A stretch of DNA of 64,000 nucleotides from Flammula alnicola (lineage: Eukaryota; Basidiomycota; Agaricomycetes; Agaricales; Strophariaceae), in the NCBI GenBank assembly GCA_015499995.1, contig JADNRV010000018.1, forward strand, positions 124,001 through 188,000. The letters are read 5' to 3'. Each line of letters starts with the position of its first letter. The first letter of the stretch is position 1. The notes beneath the pieces were generated by a model. That model searched no databases, had not been told where the DNA came from, and saw only the letters and a list, made by a program, of their open reading frames with translations. The translations under genes were made by a program, and so were the position numbers. This document shows positions 22,633 through 33,231 of the stretch, piece by piece.

Positions 22633-24375
22633 ATGCCCTACAATCGTTGGACGCTTGAAAACCCCATCCAGGGCTCTGCTTTCCACGAGCTCGTGGTGCT
22701 TCCAACTGTTGCTCCCCACCTTGCTCGCCCCTATATCGTTCCCGGTACTGCTGCGACTAATGGTACACTTTTTCACTATCCGGCGTGTCTCCTTTTTTCT
22801 AACCCTTTGCAGCTGAAGGTCCCGAGGTCGCTGCGCAAGCCTTGCCTCCTGCGGACACTACACCTGCTGCAGCTGATGCCCTGGCAGATGTCAATCCTGA
22901 TGATCTACGTACGTGATTTTTGTCGGCTGCTACTTCTGTCAGTATTGATTCTTTCAAAGTCAATTCACGGGAGTTCTTCATTCTCGTTACATTTGAATGG
23001 ACCGAGCGAGTGAAGAGTGTTCGCTCCTCGCGTCCCAAGAAGACTAGCGAATCAAAGAACACCCCAGACGCGATCAAGGTCCTTAGCCTGACTCGAGCCC
23101 AGTTTGTCACAGCCGCGCTCACTGCTCATGGTCATCAAAGTGCATATATTCCGGGAGCAACGAGCGGTCCTGGAATGCAGATCTCCTGGTCTGGTTTTGC
23201 GTAAGTAAGCATTTGTCATTACAAGATTTTTCTCTAAACTTTACTTGCATTTGTCAGCGGAGGGAAAGCTCGAGCGCCTGTCATTCAAGATGATGCCGAC
23301 TGGCATATGATGCAGGTGCAGCTTCGCCAGCAAGTTCGATCCACCAAGGGAAAGTTGAACACCATTTGCGTTACTTTTGACCTCGATACCATGGAGGGGT
23401 TCAAGAATCGCAGGCAGGTATGTTGATCATACCTCTGACCAGTATTGATTATTGCTAACTATTTTCCGTAGCTGATGCCTTCCCATAACGATGCTGATCT
23501 TCAAACAGAACTAATCCAGGGAACTCGCGTATGTAGAACTCATTTCGTTTTCTTCATCTTCGAAATTGACGGACAACCTTCAAGGTTCCCTCCATGGACT
23601 CATTCTCGACGGATCAGGTCGCGCTTGGCCAAGCCATCGATGATATAAAAGCTGCTTGGGGCTGTCAGAAGCATGGTGGTGCTTGCTTCATCACGAAAGA
23701 CGCGTCTCATATCGAGTTGAACCGGTTCCGTTTGGGTGCCTTTGGTGCCGCGGTGGTGGGTTTTTATATTTATTGTTCAAAACCTTTTTCTTATGATATC
23801 TTCTATAGGTTGCGGGTCAGTGTCTCGCTACCGGCCCTCCCCCGACTGAGTTGCTCCAGGCTTGGATAGGTCCAGTTGGTGCTGCGGCTCCGGCCAAGGT
23901 TCCTCGTGGCCGCTCTGGTCCTGGTCACGCTTCTTCGGATGGTCCGTCTGGCTCATCTGACACGGCCAATCTTCTCCTCTCGACCATCGTTCCAATGGTT
24001 ACGATGATGGCTCAAAATGTCACCTCCAACATGCAGATGTCATCCCGTCGCCGTCGCTCCCCTCCTTCTAGCCTCCCACCCTCGACCCCACCTCGAGGTT
24101 CTTCTCCCCCCCCTGCCATTGCAGATGAGCTCGATAAATTTCTTCATTCTTTCGGACTTGCCAAGGGACTTTCTATCGATATGGTCAGTGATGTTAGTGA
24201 AAAGCTTAAGGCTGCTCACTACACCCCTGATGCTATCTCTGAGATATCCCTTCCGATCGAGCGTCTCCAGGAATTAACCGGGCTCCCTGAAGGCCAGGTG
24301 TACTCTTTACGCAAGTTTTCACGTGAGTGGTGTGGAAAAGTTGATGCGAAGAGGATCAAGAGGAAGCATCATTAG
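22633..24375 (+). CDS. Element B accessory protein, copy 2 (SAM-like C-terminus)
   Basis: Seven exons read on the plus strand. Exon 1 is 22633-22762. Exon 2 starts at 22813 and ends VNPDDLRT. Exon 3 carries IDSFKVNSREFFILV to WSGFA. Exon 4 carries GGKARAPVIQDDADW to FKNRRQ. Exon 5 reads LMPSHNDADL to IQGTR. Exon 6 has IKAAWGCQKHGGACF, SHIELNRFRLGAFGAA. Exon 7, from VAGQCLATGPPPTELLQAW, runs to stop 24373-24375. The linker in exon 7 is Ser/Pro-rich with an RRRR patch. The final 70 residues are helical with a SAM-like pattern (FLHSFGLAKGL...LTGLPEG). The exon 6 module (W-x-C...C...H-I-E-L-N) has a counterpart in the element A partner protein. Intact. Probably nuclear; catalytic residues are not apparent, so a structural or DNA-binding role in transposition is likelier than an enzyme. 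Confidence 0.8.
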
Positions 24376-24485
24376 TAGGTTCTCATTCACTGGCTCAAGC
24401 TCGTCATCGTATACCCCAGATCGTAGTATCACCTCCACACTCGTTTGTCATTACAGTACATCCTTCTGCAATATGCTTAATAGTT

Positions 24486-25583
24486 TTACATATATCCGCA
24501 ATCTGAGAACCATCCAAGAGCATCATCAGATGAAATAGCAGCAACGGCTTGATTGACGAGCCAAGGAATCTGCTCAGGACCTGTGAAACGAGCTTCATGT
24601 CGACGCAAAAAAGCTTTGATTGCGGAGAAGGCTTCTTCTATGGGATTGAAATCGGGTGAATATGGTGGGAGAAAGATGAGACGAGCACCTGTAGAAATCC
24701 AACAAGTGAGATCTCCATGCGCTTCAGATTAGAGATGCAGAAAAATTATCCTTACCACATTGACCCTCAACAAGCTCCCGAATTTCTTCGTCGTGATGGA
24801 TGGAACAGTTATCCAGGATCACAACACTCCGCTTTCCAGGATACGGGTTTAATTGAGGGGCCTGCCAATTAGGCTTGAGTTGAAAAAGAATATTGGGAGG
24901 TGCGCGAAGAGAAGATTACTTACCACCTGCTCGTGAAGAAACTTTAAGAACTTCTCCTTTGTAATAGAACCTTCAACGATTTCCAAAGCAATAATCCCAT
25001 CTGTTGTAAGTGCTGGAAGAATCGAATAGCGAACTCCACGAAGGAAACTCATTCTTCGGACGCATTGTGTACCCACTTCTGACCAGCCAAATGGCCGCTG
25101 TCCTGTTTTATCGTCGACTGCGCTCTCGTCCAAGGCAACAAAGAGATCAGGATCTGTATACTGCGCCATCATTCCCTCCCATACTGACCGCACCTCTTCA
25201 TTTCTTTCTGCTGCTGCCTTTGTAATGCCTTTGCGGGAGAGATTGATACGACGACGTAAGGCTCGTGAAATTGTTGGGATAGAAACGTGAACATCTCGTA
25301 TATCGTTTAGCTTTTGTTGCATCTCGTCAAGATAAAGGGATGGATTGGCATCGAGAAGTGCATTGAGAAATGAAAGATCCTCGTCTGTGAGGCTGCAAGG
25401 TCGTCCAGCACGACTACTAAAAGGATTCCTTACTTGTCCGAAATCCCGGTAGTTGCGAATAACATTGTAGACGAATCCAATTGAGCATCGGGCGAGGTCC
25501 CGGATGTCCTCCATTGTCTTCAAATCTGTGTAATACCACTGTACAATACGCTCCTTGAGGTCATCGGAGAGACGAGGAGGCAT
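24486..25583 (-). CDS. DDE transposase of element B, copy 2
   Basis: Exons 25583-24924, 24861-24756 and 24688-24486, mirror image of copy 1 (12601-13698) and identical over the long first exon. The DDE residues and helix-turn-helix are all present, so both copies could encode active enzyme. Confidence 0.9.
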
Positions 25584-25670
25584 ATTTCACGATGAGTGCG
25601 ATGAGTGCGATGAGGGTGCGGCTGGGTGCGGTGGGCAATCGTCAAATCAGCCATCTGATCAATCTGTTAT

Positions 25671-25750
25671 CTCTTTTGTTTGGCCAGGCACCAGACCACG
25701 TGACCTCGCGCGGAAATGTTTCAACTTTCACAAAATTATGCAAAGGACTG
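25671..25750 (-). repeat. Element B copy 2 right terminal inverted repeat
   Basis: Equivalent to 12434-12513 of copy 1; followed by the duplicated TA at 25751-25752. Confidence 0.9.
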
Positions 25751-25752
25751 TA

Positions 25753-28051
25753 GCGCGCGTCAATATTGCGGTCTAGGCCCTCATGCGATCAATCACCCGA
25801 GAAAGGAAAGTGTGCTCGTCGTGTGATGCTGGCCAGTTCGTCAAATGAGACGAGCTCATCTAAATCTTGGCGCCTCGATAATCTTGTCAAGTCAATCATG
25901 TTAATGAAGGTGTGAAAATTAAAATTTGAGCTTAACAATCCGGAAATTTCACTTATCGTCTTGGTGTTTGCTTTTTAAAAAAGGGAATATTCAATAAGCT
26001 GTTTATTGAAAGCAAGTGCTATGGGTACATGATAAATTATGTAGTATATGCGAACGGGCCCACCCTGGATAATTGTTCGTTACTTTCAGGAGCCTATAAC
26101 TCATCACCCACCCTCGGATACTCGGAGGCATCAGCAGGCCCTCTGCAATCGCTTCGTCAGAGTCCCCGTCTATCTTCAGATCCATTGGGCTGCGAGGCGA
26201 GGCTGGGGGGCAATGGGCATCTACCAGACATATTTCGAGTGGCTGGCAGCTTGCGTACATTGTAATGTGGATATCGGGGGGGATTGTGGTCTCAATTCAG
26301 AGCAAGTGATGAAGCGCAAGGATCAGGGACTGCAGGGCCTCTAGCCCGGAAATATGTGCATAATGGGTAAAGGGCTAATATTTTCAGGTGAGGTTGCTGG
26401 AAAACCTACCTAATGCTCCTCCCATTCCCCTTGAGCTCGTCATCATATGCGTGCGCCACATCCCAGGTTGCCGGATTTGTGGTGGCAGAGGACGGCAACA
26501 TCTTGGTGCGGCATGATGACGTTCCGAGTCCTACAGCTGTCGTTGTTGCTTATTCTCATGGGTTGTCATCGCCGCCAGCAGTGACGATGGGTGGCAGCGT
26601 AAGCGGGATGGTGGTGGGACGGTATGCCTCACAGTTTTCGGCTTGTTTGCAAACGATATCATACAAGGGCGAGGTCAGACATAGTCAAACATGACATGAA
26701 ACAATGACATATGAATAAGGGCCTTAGTGAACGAGTTAAGTCTGGAAGAGATGATGCAGCGCGTTTGAATTAACTAATCGCTTATGAGTTGTCTATAGAG
26801 GGCCCGGGGCACGCGGCGTCTGCCAAAAAGCCTCACCGATGTAGCCTAGATATCGATGAATAGAGCGTACCTGGTTGGGACGTTGCACCACCTTTAAAAT
26901 CGGGCTATAATAGATCTTTTAAAAATTGTTTGAGAAAGGAGGAAAGCGATGGATGGTGGAGAAAGGAAACGATTGTCGAATGTCGATGGCGTTCGGTGTG
27001 GATTCGGGAAACAGATCACGAGGTCGATTTTTGTTTTCTCACGGCTTTACAAACGTTTTGGCTAGCCGCTACAGCCTGCAGAGTCGGGAATTTTCCCTCC
27101 ACTTGACCGACTACTAACATGATATTGACCGGCTAACAGGATACTCGTAATCGGTACTCCTACCGCTGGATACTAACGTGTCAAGCCTCAAGAATCAAAG
27201 GTCGAAGTTACGAGTAAATCGACATGGCAAGTGCATCGTTGAAATTCTTTTCAGTTGAAGTTGATCTGCACTGCCTGATTCATTGCGCGTGCTGTCTGAC
27301 GCATCGACATCTCATTCTCATGCGAGCACATAAACGAATCGATTGATAAACGTTTTAACTTCGTCCTTCTGGTTGACCCAATTGGAACAAGCGCATCATG
27401 CATCATGGACGATTGTACGTCCTATATTTATCTTAATCGATCACAGGGCCACAGTGTCTTATCTGATAAACGAAGGTTCCATACGTTGATCGCGGATTGG
27501 GTTGTAGCATAGGGCTACTTACGCTGTTCCAGTGTTCCTGTCTAGGCTGTCCCATGGTGTGGAATTGAAATATCATGGCACAAATGTACAGCATAAGCCT
27601 CGGACGATATGTCTGAAGTTTGATTCTCGAACTATTTTTTACAACGTGAGTTTTCTTATGTTCGGTTTACATAAAATAACCTATTCCCTGGGTATGCAGA
27701 AACGCGAGCGAACTCGTTGCTACTAATGAGCACATCGCTTACCCGGTCAAGAATAGCATGAGAGCCTTCTGGCCAAGAATCATGTCGTGTCATGTGAAAG
27801 AAGGGCCCATGTTGAGTACAAGACCCTTGCCAACAACTATCCTGGTCCTCCCCTCATCCTTCTTTGTCTCCATGTGATATGCATTGAACGTGCCTCTTGC
27901 CGTAGTGCAATCTCTAGTTGCAAGCGATGTAATTGCGGACGAGGAGCCAACTCGCACGTTTATCCTCGATTTCAGATAAATAAGGAGGTCTGAAGGCATT
28001 CGAATTTGCGCAAACCTGCAGACCCCTCAGAGAACTTCAAAGGAAAACGAA
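25753..28051. other. Intergenic, no gene recognised
   Basis: About 2.3 kb between the transposon and the SurE-like gene. Frames up to 98 codons lack motifs and splice continuity. No repeats were noticed. Confidence 0.45.
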
Positions 28052-29232
28052 ATGCGGCCCTTCTCAGCTATTCTCGCCTTGACATTGCTTGTAGTTTGCG
28101 ATGCTCAGAACAAGGTCGTATTGACGAACGACGACGGGTGGGCCGTAGCCCAGATTCGCGCGGAATATACCGCCCTCAACGCCGCTGGTTACAATGTAAG
28201 CATTGTTGATCTAAAGCAGATTGGTTCAACGATACTAAAGCTAAAGTTTTTAATAGGTCATTCTCTCTGCTCCCGCTGAAAACGAATCAGGAACAGGATC
28301 ATCGACTACCACCCCAACAATGTTGACTGAACCTTGCGAGTTTAACACCTGCCCCACGGGCTCGCCGGCGGAGGGTTCTAATGCAACTGACGGTGAGTTA
28401 CCTTAACCTTCTCGGTCCTCAAACGTTAAACTCTCGCTCATGTCGCCAGCACGCATAAACTATGTCAATGCATATCCGTGAGTAACTTTCGTGTTTCTTC
28501 CAAATGAAAAGCTAATAATATTGATCACAGTGTGGACGCTGTGCGATACGGTATACAAACCTCAGCTCCTAAGTTCTTCCACGGAGCGAAGCCCGATTTC
28601 GTCATCAGCGGTACAAACATAGGAAGTAAGTTGTGAATTACTCGAGGTTCCTACAATGTCTGATTCCCATCCTAAAGATAACCTCGGCTCTACCGTCAAT
28701 ATATCCGGGACTATGTAAGCCACTCATGCGTAATCGATTTTATCCAACTGACATGTATATTTTGTATAGAGGAGCTGCATCTGAAGCGGCGCTCGAAGGC
28801 ATCCCCTCCATTGCTTTTTCTGGTGCCTCTGGATCCCAAGTCTCTTATACAACCCTCAGTCAAACGACAGCCTCCTCAACAGAGTCCGCCAACATTTATA
28901 CAGCCCTCGTCCTCAAGTTCACTCAAGCCTTGCTCAGTAGTGGAGGCGCAATCCTCCCGGCCGGCATTAGCCTGAATGTCAACTTCGCCTCGATCAGCAA
29001 TTGCCCGTCAGCAGCGAGCTACAAGTTCGTGCTGACCCGCCTGACCGCCAACAGCGGCGCAACTGATGTGACGACGTGCGGCACCGACCACTTGCCGGCG
29101 GAGTCGACAGAAATCACAAAGGGATGCATTGCGACCGTCAGTGTCTTTAACGCATCGAACAAGGCCGATGTAAACGCTGCAACCCAAGCTGTTGTCTTGA
29201 ACAAGCTTACCTCTATCTTGAGTTGCCCGTAA
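28052..29232 (+). CDS. Secreted SurE-like phosphatase / nucleotidase
   Basis: Six exons: 28052-28195, 28257-28392, 28450-28477, 28531-28625, 28678-28714, 28770-29232; all junctions GT-AG and in phase (about 300 residues). A signal peptide (MRPFSAILALTLLVVCDAQ) precedes the SurE metal site: VVLTNDDGW (Asp-Asp pair), then SAPAENESGTGSS, FVISGTNIGNNLGST (Asn ligand) and ISGTIGAASEAALEGIPSIAFS. SurE-fold enzymes are metal-dependent acid phosphatases / 5'(3')-nucleotidases; fungal secreted members are usually called acid phosphatases. Secretion suggests phosphate scavenging from extracellular substrates (inference). A degenerate relative lies at 17050-17369. Confidence 0.85.
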
Positions 29233-29866
29233 TAGAATAGAACAAATGGCTGAAGACGGACTTCCCAATTATTACCTGCCTGCATAAGTATTACTACTAT
29301 TTAGACAATACTTACAGTCCGTTTCCGAAGGTCAGCCACCGATACTCAATATTTTTGTTCCGTATTTTTTCTCTACTCCAGCATAGTCTAAATTTAAATA
29401 CTGCTGATGTTATTTCCTGGAGCCCAGATTCAGATAAGTAGCATTTGAGGAGCATAAGTCGTCGGTCCCCAACGGCATCTGTTAACAACCAGCAGTTTCC
29501 GCTTTCATGGGGTAGGTAACCTTGAGAAAACGACCCAACAGAAGTAGAACCTGATCCAGTTCGCAGAGTGCTTTCTTTTGTTCAAGGAGGTTGGATGTTC
29601 ATACTGATGTCGTCTTTATGTTATCACCAATATCACATTGTCGCCATTTTGCGACATGCCGAACCGAGATAGCTGATGTAAAAATTTCTACATACATTAA
29701 TCGTACATAAACTCATAAGATACAACTTAAATACACGTCCATCCACAAGCTTACTATACTGCTCTTGATGGAAACAATAATACCTAAACGTAGAATACCT
29801 GATCCTTCTCCCGCTCCATGAGTCCATTACGAGGGTTGAAAGCCCCGGGCTACATCGATACGGGCG
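29233..29866. other. Convergent intergenic region
   Basis: Separates the 3' ends of the SurE-like and F-box genes. AT-rich, with no frame beyond about 64 codons. Nothing supported. Confidence 0.5.
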
Positions 29867-31363
29867 TTATGGGCGAAGGCTTGAAGGGCAGTATGTGAGC
29901 TTCAGTTTCATACCGTCCTCGATATACTGCTGAAGGAACGGACGGATGTCCATCTCCTTCTCCTTCAGAGACGCGAAAGTAACACTGGTCAGAGGTGCGA
30001 CATCCGACTTGACGGTTTCGGCGGCTTTCATGCGCTGTTGGATAAAGTGCAATAGATCAGCATCGGAGAGGTGTAAACCCGACTTAGATGTTGGATTCAG
30101 GCTGAGAACCTGAAGGCGAGGACAACGTGGTGGGTTGCTACCATCCGCTGTCAGAAGGTCCAAGGCGGCCTTTGTCATCCGGGAATTGATGGGCAGGTGG
30201 AAACGATTGCTCGCCTGCTCTTCCGAAGTACCTTGAGGACAAGCTGCAGTCGTGAAATGTGTTAAAAAGGGAAGTAATTCGAAACATAGGACGAGATCCG
30301 CTAGGGTATAGTATTGAACGTCTATTGTCAAGCGTTCGATGCAGTTACCAGTGCGGAATAAGAGGGTGAGTAGAGGCGAGTGTCGGCTATTCGTTGGCCA
30401 AGACATAGAGTGATAAGATATGATGCGAAGAGAAGGTGTATTTAAAAATTCGAATAAATTCACCGACGCGCACCAATCGATAAGCAATAGAGTTTCGAGG
30501 TGAGGGAGTGACGGAGATGGGGTATGGGAAACGTTCTAGTTCCAACACGGAAAGGTGTTTAACGTTAAGCAGTCCACTATTCATCCATTGAGGACCGTGA
30601 GTGGTGCGAAGCGAGAAATTCATGCGTAGGACGCGGAGAACTGGAAAGGTGAAGAAGGGGATTGAAGCTAACAGCCTGGAAAGGTCGTCACGGGGTACCG
30701 TTATATCAAGGCTGCCGAGGCGGTGGGCGAAGGCGAAAATGAGATCGAGGTATGATTGAACCTTGGCACTGGGCAGACTGTGCTTGATACCCATATTGTA
30801 GGGGTGGATCGATATCGAAAGCAGACAATTGCCAGAACGGTACAACCATGCTGAAATGGCGTGCTGATGTAGTTGCACTCGCACTTCGAATTCCACGGTC
30901 GCTTTCTCCAGAATCTCGTGCGATGTCTTAGCAAAATGCGCTCTTGGAGCGAAGGGAAGGGCGACATGTAATGAGGCCCAGAGACGAGGTGTGTTGTATA
31001 CAACGAACCTCCATCGTTGACAAACGCGGCCCAGGACAAGCGGCGGTTCTTTGTCGCTCATAGTTGCCTCATGATCGTCAGGTAGACACCACAGGAAAAT
31101 CTCTCTGAGCATGTCGTCAGGTAAGCAGCGAAAAGGAGCAAGGAGGCGGTAGTGCTCATCAATACCGTCCTTCAACTCGTCTCTCTCCATCTTCATGTTG
31201 TCCAAATGCATCTTCAATTGCGATAACTTTTTATTAAGCCTCGATAGCTCTGCCTCCGGCTCGAGCAGAAGTTGTTGGACATGACTGACGTCGATGCCCG
31301 ATGGAACATAATTGGTTCGAAGCTGCTTATTAAAAGGAGAGTCGAAGCACTATCAAACAGAGT
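29867..31363 (-). pseudogene. F-box-like protein with one frame break
   Basis: The N-terminal frame (start uncertain; an exon from about 31363 reads CFDSPFNKQLRTNYVPSG) has a coiled coil (ELSRLNKKLSQLKM, NMKMERDELKDGI). The agaricomycete F-box signature follows: FRCLPDDMLREIFLWCLP, then LGRVCQRWRFVVYNTPRLWA. These proteins recruit substrates to SCF ubiquitin ligases via Skp1. Near 30532 the frame reading ...HLSVLELE must shift by one base to join VSHTPSPSLPHLETLLLIDW and the leucine-rich second half (to 29867). No GT-AG intron fits. Either the gene is recently inactivated, or the base is a sequence error. Otherwise the sequence is well preserved. Confidence 0.65.
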
Positions 31364-32195
31364 CGAGTCAGTAACGCAGCTGCGGTCATACAGAAAGAAT
31401 GGCACACCATCATGTGTGAATAACCTCCACGTATATGAAAAGAATCTGTAGCCGACAAAAGAGACCCAGATGAGATAAGATTTTTGCTGAAAATTTAGGT
31501 GGTGAATATGCATAAGGTGTGGGTTGGGTGCAGGTGCGCGGTGATTGGACTCTGGTGCTCACGCGCTCACGGGCCGCAACCTAAGGCATCAAGATGTGTC
31601 AGCCGGCTTTCCTCACAATAGTTTTAAATTTTAACGTTCCTACTGGTTCCTACAGGTTCCTACCAACCGCCTTGCTCCCATCACATAAAGCTCTTCGAAT
31701 TCGCTCCTTGGAAAAGGTAAATGTCCGAATTACTGACAACGAACGGTCATCAAAAGCAGTGGATGCGGCAACTGGCTGAGCCTGTGTGTGCCCTATTATA
31801 TAGCTTTGCTAGCTGAAAACTCGCTACTGGACAATCTTACTATGCGATTCTTGAGTGGGGTTCTAGTTGGGTCCAACTTTTCCCCATGGGCCTTCGAGCT
31901 CTTTCAGCTCACTAACTCGATATCGATGATCTCGTCACTAGTTGAGTATGCGTTAGTAACCCGATATCTCCTCGAGGCTATTACCTCTCTTTTGTTTCTC
32001 TAAGCAATCGAAATTTTCGGATAGTGACGTGGGAGCGCTGCAAATATGGTGTGGCTGCCGTCTTTTTGTTCATGCTGCGTCGGCGAGTCATCCTATGCAG
32101 GACCCACGATTCGTCTAGCCGATGTCGGCGCGTTATTGTCTTTGCCGTCGTCAAGAACTTCAACAACAAAATCTATGTTTACTCGCTGCTGGGTG
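31364..32195. other. Intergenic between F-box and pheromone genes
   Basis: No gene recognised. The upstream exon carrying the F-box gene's start codon may lie at 31395-31510, where a possible GTATGA donor is seen, but its phase does not join cleanly. Confidence 0.35.
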
Positions 32196-32202
32196 TATAA
32201 AA
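32196..32202 (+). promoter_or_regulatory. TATA box of the pheromone precursor gene
   Basis: TATAAAA 136 bp before the ATG at 32338, with a long pyrimidine-rich leader between. Confidence 0.55.
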
Positions 32203-32337
32203 GCACCCGCGAGCTCAGCGAGTGTTCTTTGTTACGACTTTGAGTTATTCTTTTTCGCCCTCTTCGCTGAGTTCGTTCCTTCTTCGATCGACATCGTCCA
32301 TCTAGCCGTTCCATTCCTTAAAGACACATCCTGCGCC

Positions 32338-32520
32338 ATGGACTCCTTTTCATCTCTCCTCGCCATCTTCCAATCCGTTGCTGCTGTCGAATCGTCGGCC
32401 ACTGCCACCGACGTCCAGCACTCCTCGAAGGTTAATGCCTTCGAGGGGGATATCTCAGCAGCCCTCGTAGACTCTGAGAGAGAGGGCTGCGGAGGCAACG
32501 CTTACTGCATCATCGGATAA
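32338..32520 (+). CDS. Mating-type pheromone precursor (CaaX farnesylated peptide)
   Basis: A 60-residue frame starting MDSFSSLLAIFQSVAAVESS and ending ...DSEREGCGGNAYCIIG. Basidiomycete pheromone precursors have this plan: about 40-70 residues starting MD-F, a Ser/Ala-rich pro-region, an E-R (or similar) processing site some 10 residues before the end, Gly-rich and aromatic residues, and a C-terminal CaaX box for farnesylation, AAX removal and carboxymethylation. Here the ER pair precedes GCGGNAYC and the CaaX is CIIG. The mature lipopeptide would be sensed by a STE3-type receptor. None is visible within this window, so it may be an isolated pheromone gene or the edge of a B mating-type locus. 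A good TATA box supports expression. Confidence 0.75.
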   Translation: MDSFSSLLAIFQSVAAVESSATATDVQHSSKVNAFEGDISAALVDSEREGCGGNAYCIIG

Positions 32521-33231
32521 ATCGCTTTGCTTGGGTATGGACCTTTTCATCAGTCTTTACGGCTTGGTTCTAACTTGCATGTCTTCATAGGCCTTATTAG
32601 CCCAAGACGGCGGATCCACCCAAACATTAACCACCTTTCCGTCACCATCTTGTTTGGTACTGGATACCAAGCCGTATACCCTCATCACTCGCGATATCCA
32701 TTATTCATCTGTAATACGATCCCAATCCAATCCCAAGACCCTTGTTATTTTCGACACGCGCGCCCGGAAGAACGACGACTCCACGAACAATTTGCATCCA
32801 ACCACGACCCCAGTCATCACGATATCATTGACATTCATCTTACTTACTTGCTCTCATCTTTCGACGCGCGCGCTAGATGCATGGCTTCGAAACACCCAGA
32901 CATTTTTCGGATACTTTTCTGCGCTTTTTGCACACTACATACTTACCGCGTGTACTAGTAATTGCGACTTCTAGCATTGTGCATTGTAGTTATTCATTCA
33001 AATGTATCATTGTGACTTTTGCATTGTTACTCTAAGATATTTAAATATATGGATTCTTGCCAGTTGGATATCTGACACGTATTTTATGACACAGCTCGTA
33101 AACAGCGCGTCAATTTAAAGTGTCAGGTGCCGTACAGACTATGTCATGTGATCACCAAAAAATTTGTGAAGTGAAAACATTTATTGAGTTGACCACCTAC
33201 TAGAGTTCTCCGCTGAAGAACACCCAAAAAC
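32521..33231. other. Pheromone 3' region and RPO41 upstream
   Basis: Frames at 32527-32974 overlap each other in two registers and show no motif, so they are probably transcribed 3' sequence or intergenic DNA. Confidence 0.45.

Larger units (their letters stand above)
22133..25750. mobile_element. Element B copy 2: two-gene DDE transposon, inverted, 3618 bp
   Basis: Same ends, TA duplications (22131-22132 and 25751-25752) and exact length as copy 1, but opposite orientation: position p in copy 1 corresponds to 38184 minus p here. Every long frame recurs with identical translation. Together the copies form a near-perfect 3.6-kb inverted repeat around a 6.1-kb spacer holding PUS3, the BRI3-like and the CsbD-like genes. 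Confidence 0.93.

Noticed and set aside
22799..23122. Frame antisense to the element B partner gene
   Set aside because: Repeated in both copies only because the DNA is repeated; opposite strand of spliced exons.
32527..32974. Two overlapping plus frames after the pheromone gene
   Set aside because: Both lack motifs and cannot be the same gene; treated as non-coding 3' region.
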